64,000 nucleotides of DNA from Pieris napi (taxonomy: Eukaryota > Arthropoda > Insecta > Lepidoptera > Pieridae), in assembly GCF_905475465.1 (NCBI RefSeq), contig NC_062234.1:11555001-11619000 (forward strand), in the 5' to 3' direction. Shown piece after piece: positions 32,680-43,152 of this stretch. Under the pieces are notes generated by a model, which had not been told where the DNA came from, did not search any database, and saw only the letters and a list, made by a program, of their open reading frames with translations. Position 1 is the stretch's first letter; each line of letters opens with the position of its first letter. Both the position numbers and the translations under genes were made by a program.

Positions 32680-33904
32680 CAGTGGGCTAAATAAAACCCC
32701 ATACTCAATCAACAGCCATAACCCATCTTTTCGTAGACAGTCTCGTAGTAGTACATTTGTATGATTAATGTATGTATGTTTCCCTCAGTAATCTAAATGT
32801 TAAACTGTAGGCCGCTCATAACTCTAGCCGGCTCATTTATCACAGCGAGACAAGTGTATGACCGCGCCAATTTACTTTGAAGCGTTTCAGACGCTAATGT
32901 GGTGAAACCTTTTTGTTTTAAGTTCATAACTAATATTTCTTAACAAATTAAGTGAAGTTCGTCAAATAGTTTTAACAAGAATATCGAACTCGTACAAGGC
33001 AAATTTTATTACTTTTTTAGGGAGTTGAAATTGTATTATATTGTGTTAAAAACAAAACACTAACAGGAAGGGCAAATACATGAAACGTGCCTTGTTTATC
33101 ACTGGGAATACGTACGGGGTATGTCGGACTCGACTCACTCCAGGCACTCTGCCACTCAGAGAACCGGGTGAGCTATACCCACTATATCACCTCGGCATCA
33201 ACACGACCGCATCAAAGAGACCCTCGAGGTCGCATTCTATTGACATGTGACATTCCCAATAAACCTAATAATTATTCAAATTTCAAATAACATTGTTCAC
33301 GTAGGCAATCTCTTTAACAGTCTAGATAATTGATAATTGAAATGTACGCAATATTCCGTGTCGGTAAATTGCAGTGATCACTTACAGCGTACTCAAATGG
33401 AAATGCAGAAACTCTACAGTAAAATCAGAATATGCAACTTTAAACGAATTGAAAAGCTTTCAAGACCCGAGGGCATTCACCTGTGTTCCAAAGGAAATAT
33501 CACACATGAAATTGCATATTTTAAGAGAGTAAAAACCACAATACGTTTGGTTGAAATTAACCCTCGTCGTCAAACTAAAGTAATGTATGCAAGGCTGCAG
33601 GGTTAAACCAGTAAGTTATATGATAACAGTTCATTATTATAACAGGTGCAACTGCGGTCCGGCAGGCCCCGGGCGAACCGTCCATTTTGGATGTGGTTTA
33701 AGATATGGGTTAGGTATGGGTTGCAGCTAGTTTTGGAATTATGGCGAACTATTAACTCATCAATTCGAAAAATTTATTTAGCCATAGTATAAGTTACTTA
33801 AAACAACATATTTTTTGTTGGAAGTTGAATGACATTGTAAATTAAGACAGAATAATAATACATTTTAAGCTAGTGAAACAGGTTATTTTCTTTTTACTCA
33901 GCCT
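32680..33904. other. unassigned DNA
   Basis: An 89-codon frame at 33337-33606 (+) and a G+C-rich patch at 33090-33260 (peptide with GRILLTCDIPNKPNN) are the only open stretches. Neither is recognised with confidence. The second may be an old LINE piece. Confidence 0.35.
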
Positions 33905-33975
33905 ATGAACACTCTCAATGCTCGAGGGATCGATAATGTGTTGCCGGCCTTTTAAGAATTGGTACGCTCTTTTGT
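33905..33975 (-). repeat. LINE tail fragment (family A)
   Basis: ACACTCTCAATGC, GTTGCCGGCCTTTTAAGAA and GGTACGCTCTTTT on the + strand. Confidence 0.6.
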
Positions 33976-34106
33976 AGATCTTGGTTAGTTAAAAATATTT
34001 TATTTAGTATTGAAGATGACAGTAAAAACTTTTAGTCGGACCTAATGTTTTATTCATAAAATTTTGCACCAATCAGTTTATTAAATTCACATTTTTAATA
34101 AAACTT

Positions 34107-34291
34107 AGTGTTGGCCTGAGCGTGCAACTCATATCTTAGGTCATAGGTTTGAACCCAGCTAAGAACCAATAAACTTTTCAGTCTATGTGCGCATTTAACA
34201 GTCGCTCTTACGATGAAGGAAAACATCGTGAGAAAACCGGCATGACTTAAAATAGATGGCGTGTGTCAGGCACAGAAGGCCAAACCAAGGG
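34107..34291 (+). mobile_element. tRNA-derived SINE, 3'-truncated
   Basis: AGTGTTGGCCTGAGCGTGC, GGTTTGAACCC, GATGAAGGAAAACATCGTGA and GTGTGTCAGGCACAGAAGGC. The last ~80 bp are absent. It ends in a T run. Confidence 0.7.
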
Positions 34292-34737
34292 TTTTTTTTA
34301 TTCCTATTGTATCCTCACTAGTACAATGAACTCTCAGGTTCATTTGGAACCGGCACACCCCATTCCATTATTTCCAAATTTTGGGGTTTAATTTTACCTG
34401 CAACATAATATCCGCGGGCCCCTGCTCAATAATTAGTATTACTTATAGTATTGTTTGAGCATTTATTAATTGTGAATTGATTGTTTATTTGCATGTTAAT
34501 ATGTTCAGTCGCTTGTTAACGTTTATTTCTTACGATATAATTACAGTGAAGCTGACTTGTGGCTTTACAATCGATGGTATTTCTGTCGTTGGTAGTTTAG
34601 TATGATACTAACAACCGTGGCCAGTAATCCCGTAGATTATTTCTAAAGCTTGATTAAGTAATTATTGCATTGAGAACGGTAGTAAATTTAATTTATTTAT
34701 ATAGATAAAATTCTAATATAAATTTCATGCAAATACA
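34292..34737. other. unassigned DNA
   Basis: Nothing recognised. Confidence 0.3.
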
Positions 34738-34971
34738 TTGGTCATGGCTCCGAATATGATTTTGTCCCATTCGGTGTCGAGACCCTTGGTCCGTGGGGTC
34801 CTAACTCTATAAGGCTTTAAGGAAATAACAAAAAGGTTAGTCGACATCACAGGAGACCGAAGAGCTGGCAGACCTCTGACAAAGAATTAGTCTAGCTATT
34901 CAAAGGGGGAACGCTGCCAGTATCTTCGGAAACTTGCCTAAAGTGACTCCTATTAATAATATATTATATCG
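34738..34971 (+). pseudogene. LINE ORF2 end (family E), broken
   Basis: GSEYDFVPFGVETLGPWGPN, then a stop at ALRL and a shift, then RLVDITGDRRAG and IQRGNAASIF. It is ~90% alike by eye to the 5.5-kb copy in the shared part. It runs directly into the family A tail at about 34972. Confidence 0.7.
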
Positions 34972-35093
34972 TTTCTTAAAAGGCCGGCAACGCACTTGCG
35001 AGCCTTTTGGCAATGTGAGTGTCTATGGAAGGCGGTATCAATTAATATCAGGTGAGCCTTCTGCCGTTTGCCTCCTATTACATTAAAAAAAAG
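34972..35093 (+). repeat. LINE tail (family A) joined to family E
   Basis: CTTAAAAGGCCGGCAACGCA, TGAGTGTCTATGGAAGGCGG, ATCAGGTGAGCC and CTCCTATTACATTAAAAAAA. The join to the family E fragment falls at TTCTTAAAAGG with no spacer. Confidence 0.7.
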
Positions 35094-36212
35094 AAGGACT
35101 TGCTGCGGTAAAGCATGACTCAAAAATCGACACCACAGACACAGGATAATTATCACTTCCTTGTGTAATCCGAAAAAAACAGTAGCGGCAAGATATCATT
35201 TTTAAAATTTAATTATTACATAGCATGCTACATTTAAATATTTTTTTAATAAAAATAAAAATATCTATGGTAGACTTCAAAAGGAAATAAAGGGCTTAAT
35301 TTTAATGTCTTTCTTTGAAAGGAAATTGCAAAAACTCATAAGTTAAATACACAGTACGCGGTTCAGTGTCCTTATCGATTTACTAATTAAACAATAATTA
35401 CCCAAATGAATGTTTAAACTGACGCGGACTTAACTGATTTAAGGTAATTTGTACCCGAGCGATTTTTACGCTCTTAAGGGTACTTACTTTACTATAACCT
35501 TACGTAATATTAAAAAATATATAATTCCGTTAATGTTAAAATTTTAATTATTCCGTTAATATGGACTTTACGTATCGGAAGCCTATTTGAATTCTGTTTA
35601 AGCTTAGTACAACTGCTACTGTTTCTACTTGGGTATAACCATAGGTACAAGGTACAAATTACCAAAAATAATAAAACATTTTTTAAGACAGCAAATTGAT
35701 TGACCCCATGGAAATTGATTGAATTATAGAAAAATGTTTCTTTTAAGACAGGTAATACAAATACATTTAATTATTTCTGTGTTCGAGTCCATTACAGTGT
35801 AATTTATCAGTCCTTCCACAGCGGTGAATTCAAAATACAGTTTATAATACAAAAGTTTAAATATGTCCGCTTCGTGTGTAAATCGCCTATAAATAACAAA
35901 AAATCTCAATACAGAGGATGTGGGTTGTTTGAAGTGATTCAGCTCCAACCAAATTGCATTCGGAAGATTTATCTTAAGATCGGCCTTTCTTTTAATCGTG
36001 CAGTATTTTGATGGCTTTTGAAATACCCTGAGTGTTAAGATAATAAGAGCAGGTGTTGTTTATCGGAAAGCCATAATTTTTATATTTTCACGTTCGAAAT
36101 TTGAAAAGGATTTTATTAAGATTGGTTGTTATATAATATGTATGTCATTAATTATTTATATAACTATGGGGCAATTAATAATTACTGTAACTGTGTTATG
36201 GGGCAAGGGACA
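35094..36212. other. unassigned DNA
   Basis: A small compound hairpin (GTACCC...GGGTAC with GAGCG/CGCTC) is at 35450-35482. No gene. Confidence 0.35.
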
Positions 36213-36220
36213 CTTACATT
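36213..36220. repeat. 8-bp target duplication, left copy
   Basis: CTTACATT, repeated exactly at 39800-39807, immediately outside the terminal inverted repeats of the hAT-like element. Confidence 0.85.
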
Positions 36221-36230
36221 TAGTGTTGCC

Positions 36231-36400
36231 CAAATGCAAGACCAAGACGAGACTTAGGCCAGTCTTGGTATTGTCTTGCGTCAATACACCTGGTCTCGGT
36301 CTTGGTATTGGTATTGCGCTCTCAGTCTTGGTCTTGGTCTTGATCTTGCAGCAAGAGTCTCGCAAGTCTCGCAAGACTTGCAAATACCTATTTGCCTATT
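36231..36400. repeat. CAAGAC/GTCTTG subterminal array, left
   Basis: Many short CAAGACC, GTCTTGG and GGTATTG units in both orientations. The 156-codon + frame here is a translation of this repeat and is not a gene. Confidence 0.75.
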
Positions 36401-36655
36401 GCTATTTGTGGGGGCTTGCGGGCTATCCTGGAGCATTCACCAATGTACAATGTTCATCAACCAATAATAGCAGGCAGGCTACAGGCATTGTGTTGAGATT
36501 AGCAGATTTCATTGCAGTGTGCGTAGGTACATTTTTTAGGCAATTTGTCGTACTCGTGACTGGCGCGCTTTGCTACGTAGGTACTGTCGTTAAAGTATGT
36601 GTACCTAAGTAAGAAACGATGTAGGTACCTACTACAACAAAATTGTATTCCTTAG

Positions 36656-36691
36656 AAAAATAATCGTCGTACATACACGACGATTATTTTT
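36656..36691. repeat. perfect 15-bp hairpin, 6-nt loop
   Basis: AAAAATAATCGTCGT at 36656-36670 pairs exactly with 36677-36691 across ACATAC, inside the hAT-like element. Confidence 0.9.
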
Positions 36692-36910
36692 ATTTATTTA
36701 TTAAATCATCGCTGAAGACAATAGTCGCTACTAGAGTAGGTACGATAGAAGTTGATAAACCGACACTGCAATTCTCGATGATTTTAAAACAAAATGCGTA
36801 AAGCAATATGACGTCGCTCATATTTGGAACTTTTCCACGTTTCAAGTTTGTTAAAATCACCCACTTCCAATTTTGCAGTGCAATGTCCTTTAAAAAGGTA
36901 TAATAGGTAA

Positions 36911-37332
36911 TCTATATATATATAAAAATGAAACCCGTTTTCCGTTGTCACGACATAACATGAAAACAGTTTGACCGATTTGTCTAATTTTTTTTAATAA
37001 TATACCTTGAAGTACGAAGATGGTTCTTACGGAGAAAAATTAAAATAAAATTGAGTGAATCAGTCTAAAAACAACACTTTTCTATATTCCCATACAAAAT
37101 ATTCGTAATAATACTTAAAAGTGAATTTGAACTTTAATACCATAGCATAAAGTTCAAGTGTTAGTGGAGGGGTTCCGGGAAGGTAAATTTTTATTTTTTG
37201 ACATAATGTATTTGTTGTCTTATCAATTTTCTTTTTTTATCTTACTAGCTAGACCGGTGTCCCGAATAGCAGAATAAGTATAAATATAAAGAATCGACTG
37301 TTAGGCGGTACGATGTTCGCCAGGCCAGCTAG
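36911..37332 (+). mobile_element. non-autonomous Helitron, 422 bp, nested in hAT
   Basis: Same family as 12549-12964: TCTATATATATATAAAAATG start after A, terminal GGCG...CGCC hairpin, CTAG end before T. The two copies are collinear with few small indels, such as an extra CTAGCTAGA-like segment near 37244. It inserted into the hAT-like element after that element was in place. Confidence 0.85.
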
Positions 37333-37681
37333 TAATAATATAAACTAGGTATATTTTTATTACTTATAACAATTTTTATAAAATCTACCTATCCTTACGA
37401 CTACATTCTTCCTTGCGAGGACAACATAATCTATTTGCGTCCGTTCTGAGCACCCGGAAACTTATTTTATTCTTTAGAACATGGGCAGTGGCGGCGACCT
37501 TTGACATGAAAGCGACGGCGGCAACACAAAGTCTAGAAGCGGACTAAATTTTTACCTATTTTGGTGGGGTTGTCGATGTTGGCATTAGCACAGAAAAATA
37601 AAATTAAGTAAACACAACGTTTATCCACTTTTTAATAACTAGGTATCCACGATAGAATATTTTTTCTACTAATTTCCTAAG

Positions 37682-38405
37682 GGTCGATTCGACCAAACTT
37701 CAATTTATACACGAGTAACTATACCAAGAATAATCTATTCCATGATTTTAATCTCGAGTAAATCCATAGTCGTTTGTCCACGTAATCGATAGTATAATTG
37801 CGCTAGGAATAACAATACGCGAATAGCAAGAAAATGGTGAACGAAAATAAAACTCGGCAAATAAATGTTGTTCTACAACGGGACAGTGTAAGAGCATACA
37901 TCATGTCAACTCGATTTTGCCGTATTATAGTGTGAAAAAGTAGCTTTTAACAGGTGTCAAACGACAACAAAAAGTTTTTATTTCTTGTTTGTTTGAGGCT
38001 TTCGTCTAAACAGGAACTTCTGTTGAGCCCAGTTTTTTTAGAGAATTTCATTCTAATATTATAGAAAATAAAAAATCTAAAAATAAATAAATAAATAATA
38101 AATTGTTTAAACGTTTCATTATACAATGCCAGCCTATTAATGTAGTGCGTTGCGTTGACTTGAAATTAAAACACAGAACACATATTTGTGAAATGACAGA
38201 AATCAGCTGATTGGACTGACTGACGCCATTAAATTATTCTAGGAATAGCTGTTATTCCGTGCGAAACGGCGGTATAGTTACAATTCCCGAATAAGCCCAC
38301 TATTCTTAGAATTTGTAGTTGGTAAAACGTAAAATTTATTTACTCTCGATTAACTGACGATTTATTCTAAGATTAAGATTTACTCTTGTTTGGTCGAATC
38401 GACCC
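37682..38405. mobile_element. Harbinger-like MITE, 724 bp, nested in hAT
   Basis: Perfect 18-bp terminal inverted repeats, GGGTCGATTCGACCAAAC, with weaker similarity continuing inward (AGAATAA blocks). The 3-bp duplication TAA flanks it (37679-37681 and 38406-38408). No coding frame inside. The outer GGTCGATTCGACC is itself palindromic. TIR plus TAA target fits PIF/Harbinger; the superfamily call is inference. Confidence 0.8.
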
Positions 38406-39599
38406 TAAGTACTCAGTCTAAATATCTTTTTCATAATTTTTGTTTTTCAATAATATGTTGTGTGTAATTGTATGGTAAACTCTAAATCTTACTAGAGAGC
38501 TTTTTTAAAATAAACTTATTGAAAGCACTGACATGGCATATACACTTTTCAATCTTGCTGCTCACATTTTAGTACCTAGGTATCACTCACTATCTACCAT
38601 TTACCGATATTAACAATGATTATTTCGAAATCAAAATATTCGCAATTCAATAGATGCAATACCTACTTAGTTATTAATTATCATCTCGCCCGACAGCTTT
38701 TAACGCTGTAGTGTTCGAATTCAAGCCAGTGTGAGAATGTATTTAAATAAAAAAAACTCAGGGCATTCAATTTATACCTACCTACTGCTGGGACATCTTC
38801 AAGGTCATTTAATTTTATACTGCTATACCAACCCTACCAAAATAGGTAAAAATTTGTGTGCCTCTGTCGGCGAATGCGGCGCTCAGTGTCAAATGCTGTG
38901 TTACACTTGTTGCAAACCGCGTCTTTGTCGGTAAATTATCAAATAAGTAGGTATTTAATACACCGACCGACCAACAGTTTATTCGCAGAACGTCACATTT
39001 CCCCAATCAACTTTGAACCTTAATTCTTTAGCGATAAACTTGAAAATCTGTTGAAGAAATTTGATAGATTGTAGTACCTTGATGTGCTGGCGTCTGTACC
39101 ATAGTATTGGCTGCCGTAGAAACTGTTACTAGACCTACTCGACTCGCTGTTAGTTTTAAATTTTGCTAAATAGAAGAATAATATAAACTTTGAAACATAA
39201 GTTTCACACCTACATGATGTTTATATAATTTTGTTAACTATAATTTTAAGCACATACCAACCTACGAGTACTAACGTTAGATCTGCACATTAGACATTAA
39301 CAAGCATAACATATTATTATAGGTAGATACCTACAAGGTATGAACTTTGCTAGAAAGTTATTAGGGAACAGATTTGTGAGTATTAACACGCTACCTACTT
39401 AATAAATTGTTGAAATATAATAAGTACTTACCTACCTAATCAATACAATACGTTTCAGGGTGCTTTCAGACGAGCGGCACGTTGCCAATTACAAATACAA
39501 CTGCAGCCCTTAGTTTAGTGTTATGATTTGTGATACCTACGGTTTTGATACTGAGGAACGTTTCTCAAAATCGGGATTGAAACCAAATACCTACTTAAT

Positions 39600-39790
39600 A
39601 ACGCCCAAATCTCAGTTTGTCTTAACTGCAAGACGCAAGAGTCTTGCAGGCTTAAGTATTGTCTTGCTCAAGTCTTGCAGGGTTCAGTCTTGGTATTGGT
39701 CTTGCTATAATAAGGCGGTCTTGGTATTGGTCTTGGTCTTGCAAAAACGCAAGAACAAGACCAAGACTGCAAGACCAAGACCGATTTTGG
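39600..39790. repeat. CAAGAC/GTCTTG subterminal array, right
   Basis: Counterpart of 36231-36400, adjoining the right terminal repeat. The 113-codon frame spanning it is not a gene. Confidence 0.75.
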
Positions 39791-39807
39791 GCAACACTAC
39801 TTACATT

Positions 39808-40114
39808 ATTCGACTGATTCAACGCCTTTTAACACAAGTACGACACTGTGTACTGTGTAGTTGATATAAATTTAATAAAGTAAGGTATGATATGTACGGT
39901 ACAATTAATATAAGAATTATTTTAACGAATTATGTAAAATGTAAAATTCCTTAAGACAAATTTGCGCGCCATTTTGTGTGGCAGAATATGCGAACTTACG
40001 ATTGTACCACCTTACACATTTTTGTACCATATTCTTGCAAAAAATAAATTATTATTATAACGCGAAAATATCTTGCTTCGTTATGAATGGAACTAAAGAC
40101 GTTTAGGCTACACG
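39808..40114. other. unassigned DNA
   Basis: Nothing recognised. Confidence 0.3.
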
Positions 40115-40306
40115 TTACCCCTCCCGGGAGGGGTCTTCCCTCAGAGATACGACCTCCAAATTTTTAAAAAACGAGCCTACTCCTCCCTCAAAGGCCGGCA
40201 ACGCACCCATTAAAAATGGGTGTCTATGGGCTGCGTGGACTGCCCTTTTTGGTCGTCCCGCAAGCTCGTTTGCTCCCCTATTCTATAAAAAAAAAAAAAA
40301 AAAAAA
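40115..40306 (+). pseudogene. LINE ORF2 C-terminal tail (family B) with poly(A)
   Basis: TCCCGGGAGGGGTCTTCCC, CTCCCTCAAAGGCCGGCAAC, GTGTCTATGGGCTGCG, ending CTATTCTAT and an uninterrupted ~20-nt A tail at 40287-40306. This is a proper retroposition end. The copy is 5'-truncated. Confidence 0.7.
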
Positions 40307-40340
40307 CACGTTAATTAATGTTCTCTTAGATATCATATAC

Positions 40341-40598
40341 TTTTTTTTTTTAATTAAAGGACAATTCACACCAATTGACCAAGTCCCATGCTAAGCTGGT
40401 GAAGATTGTGTTATGGGTACTAGGCAACGGATATACATACATATTATAGATAGATAGACATATAAATACATATTTAAACATCCAAGACCTAAGCACAACA
40501 CCAAATGCTCATCACTTCGATGTTCGTCAGCCGGGGATCGAACCCGGGACCCATGGATTCGCAGTCAGGGGCACTAACCACTAGACCAATGAGTCGAC
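40341..40598 (-). mobile_element. tRNA-derived SINE, second family, near complete
   Basis: On the minus strand a tRNA-like head has A box TGGTCTAGTGGTTAG and a perfect B box GGTTCGATCCCC. The body follows with CTTAGGTCTTGGATG, ATCCGTTGCCTAGTACCC and TTGGTGTGAATTGTCC, then an A tail (the T run at 40341-40351 on +). It is unrelated in body to the dominant SINE. It is a SINE and not a tRNA gene: the tRNA part has no acceptor-stem closure and is fused to a repeat body. Confidence 0.75.
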
Positions 40599-41204
40599 TT
40601 ATTTATTAAGAAGTGCTCCTCTTATCTTATTTAGGTAAAACCGGTGTAGGTAGTATAGAACCAAAATTTGCGTGCTCATAGTCGACAAAACTTTCTAACA
40701 TTTTAACCCGAATTTAAACCCAAAACCTCGCGATCAGCTGAATTGCTGAATGTTTGAGCGTTGATAAATGCGAATGTGAAATTGTTCTGCTATTTTCAAA
40801 TTAGGAATACCTTAAGTGAAAACGACTTGGTGTCACAGATAATTTCATTACGAAAGTGAATTAAACGGAATAAAAATAGTACATTCCGAGATATGATCAG
40901 CACCTGCTACACATCTGCATCTTGCACTTTTACTTCACAATTAAAGAAATAAGTACAACAGTTGGTACTTTTATTTAGTAAGGTATTTCATTAAATAAGA
41001 TTAAACGTTAAATTGTTTAGTAATAATTATTAAAGCTGTGAAGTAAGAATTAACAAACTACCGGTAAATTCTGTTCAAATTATACCGGTTTGTTTTCTGT
41101 TTCGTATATATTGTTTATCTATGTAATCTATTTTGGCTTTGTATATTACCCAAATGTTTTTTTGGAGGATGCCCAAATAAGACTATCAAATGTGTTATTA
41201 TTGT
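40599..41204. other. unassigned DNA
   Basis: Nothing recognised. Confidence 0.3.
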
Positions 41205-41313
41205 AAATGTTCAAAACAATACATACACATACAAAAAACAACTCAACAATAAACAGTAATAAATAAAGATATTTAGAAAAAGATAAACTATATTTTACAG
41301 TATAGGAACTGAC
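41205..41313 (-). repeat. dispersed repeat, copy 2 (pair with 10921-11053)
   Basis: Shares AAACAGTAATAAAT and ACAGTATAGGAACTGACAT, in the same order, with the 10.9-kb copy. Confidence 0.5.
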
Positions 41314-41803
41314 ATAACGAAATACTACCAAATAAACAGTTTAATTTTTAAATATCCATAACTGTTCATTGTACCTAGGAATTGTTAAGTTTATTTCCAA
41401 TTGTATAAATAACTTTTTACGAAATAATAAGGTGAAATTCGATAAATTTCTTGCCATACAGAGAGAACGTTATACAAGAAATATTAATTGGGTACATTTA
41501 ATGATTAAGTAAAATGGGGCAACTTTATAGGTCAATATATGAAAAATATTTTAATAAATAAACGTATTGGCAATAAAAGTTACCATTAGTGCATCTATCC
41601 ACAGGAAGCGAAGATCTAAAATATTTAGCGACTAATATCGTGAGCGGAGATGGAGAATAAAGTGTAGTTATAAATCTACGAGTATTTTTTTATCATTCAT
41701 ATGAGAACAAAGTGTTGAGATAGAAGTATGTAACATATTATATATTTTAATGTTATTATTCAAGTTCTGAAGTTCTTCCATAAGTTTCACGACGTCTTCA
41801 TAA
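41314..41803. other. unassigned DNA
   Basis: A 64-codon minus frame (41668-41862) with coiled-coil-like composition overlaps the LINE fragment at its start and is probably chance. Confidence 0.3.
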
Positions 41804-41925
41804 CATTGAAGTATTTCCGAAATAATTGGAAATACTTCAATGGGTTTCTTAGGATCCTTCAAGAAAAGAGCGTACCGGTTCTTAAAAGGCCAGCAACTTG
41901 TGAGCCTCCCTTAACATCAAATGAG
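41804..41925 (+). repeat. LINE fragment (family A) starting with a 15-bp hairpin
   Basis: GAAGTATTTCCGAA, GGATCCTTCAAGAAAAGAGC, GCGTACCGGTTCTTAAAAGG follow the family A order. CATTGAAGTATTTCC at 41804-41818 pairs with 41828-41842 (9-nt loop), an inverted duplication at the fragment's 5' edge not seen in the 63.3-kb copy. Confidence 0.6.
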
Positions 41926-41972
41926 TCACACACATTTTACAGACACCACATATTATTATTTACAGATATACC

Positions 41973-42242
41973 AAAGGTGCTGCAACCTTTTAGGTCTGGG
42001 CCTCAGAATTCGTATCTGTTCCGTGATTATTTCTAAAAGGCAAGTAGGTGATCAACCTTCTGTGACACACACCGTGGACTTTTATGGATCTAAGGTACGC
42101 CAGTTTCCTCACGACGTTTCCTTCACCGTACGAACGAGTGTTAAATGCACACATAGAAGGTTCATTGGTGCACAGCCGGGGATCAAACCTATGACCCCAG
42201 GGATGAGAGTCGCACGTAGAAACCATTTGGCTAACTCTGCTC
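41973..42242 (-). mobile_element. tRNA-derived SINE, near full length
   Basis: All landmarks present on the minus strand, from AGCAGAGTTAGCC to GGTTGCAGCACC, with scattered mutations. The 139- and 78-codon frames here are shadows of this repeat. Confidence 0.85.
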
Positions 42243-42861
42243 TAACACAGCACATATTAGACATACTAAAATACATGTTATTAGGAACGTTATTAAATGT
42301 AGGTATACATTTTACGCTTAGGTATAGTAGAATTACTTAACTTTAAAATATGACTAAACATAATGAAACCTGAAGACTTTGAAATAGATGGCGCTGAAGA
42401 AATGCTAAATTAATTATATTTTTATCAAAGGAGCTGAGTACCTAGACTTTACATAAATATTAATCGATTAGTTGAGTTTAATTTGTGTAAATAAATATGT
42501 AGACTGAATATTATTTTGAGATATATATGAGATATATATCTCCATTATCGCATATACGTATATAGGCGTGTGGCCGTATCGCTCATCTTCCAGTGTGTAA
42601 TAGCGTTCTTTCTGACAAATAACAAGTGATCACATCAACTATGGAAATGCTTTCTACGTACACGGGTATAGGGCAGCTGCACATACTAACTTTTATTAGA
42701 AAGCATCTGCTTCATAAAAATATGTTCCAGTTACATTTTTAATATGAAATATTAATAAAAACACATTAAAAATTGCCTGTCTAAAAAGCTGCAATTGTAC
42801 AAATGAAAAATCATTATGTTAACATGTTGGGCATAAATGTTATGTATTTTTTCAATTATAT
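42243..42861. other. unassigned DNA
   Basis: Nothing recognised. GAGATATATATGAGATATATATC near 42518-42541 is simple AT sequence. Confidence 0.3.
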
Positions 42862-42978
42862 TTTTTTTTATATAGAACAGGCGGCCAACGGGCATGAGGC
42901 TCATCTGATGTTAAGAGATACCGCCGCCCATGGACACTCTCAATGCTACAGGGCGTTGCCGGTATTTTAAGAATAAAT
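42862..42978 (-). repeat. LINE tail (family A)
   Basis: ATAGAACAGGCGGCCAACGG, TTAAGAGATACCGCCGCCC and GCGTTGCCGGTATTTTAAG on the + strand. Confidence 0.65.
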
Positions 42979-43152
42979 CGTTACATTTCAGCCAATTTAC
43001 GTAAAAAACATAATGGATGGAAAAACAAATCCTTTCGCAGGACGTCCACTATAGGAGAATATCGTATAAATGCCGTTCGGTTCTTTTTAAATGTATCCCG
43101 TTCAAACGGCCGGGTTCATTTCATAGTAATATTATTGCTATTAAAATAAAAT

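Larger units (their letters stand above)
36221..39799. mobile_element. hAT-like element, 3.58 kb, non-autonomous, with nested insertions
   Basis: The terminal inverted repeat TAGTGTTGCCCAAA is perfect over 14 bp at both ends, and an 8-bp duplication CTTACATT flanks it, the hallmark length for hAT. The outer ~180-200 bp on each side are filled with GTCTTG / CAAGAC and GGTATTGG repeats in both orientations. No transposase frame is found. The interior is rich in TACCTA / TAGGTA motifs, unlike the flanks, and contains a Helitron (36911-37332) and a Harbinger-like MITE (37682-38405). Without those two insertions the element would be about 2.4 kb. It could be a deletion derivative of an autonomous hAT or an unrelated sequence caught between hAT ends. 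Confidence 0.85.

Noticed and set aside
33337..33606. 89-codon + frame
   Set aside because: Basic, no recognisable motif, no splice signals at its edges. Could be chance.
36142..36612. 156-codon + frame rich in Val/Leu/Gly
   Set aside because: It translates the CAAGAC/GTCTTG array of the hAT-like element; a similar artefact arises at 39523-39864. Not a gene.
40500..40598. tRNA gene on the minus strand
   Set aside because: Promoter boxes are good, but no acceptor stem closes and the sequence is fused to a SINE body and A tail.
41921..42340. 139- and 78-codon frames
   Set aside because: Both lie in a SINE copy; the same applies to frames at 8589, 49597 and 63493-63812.
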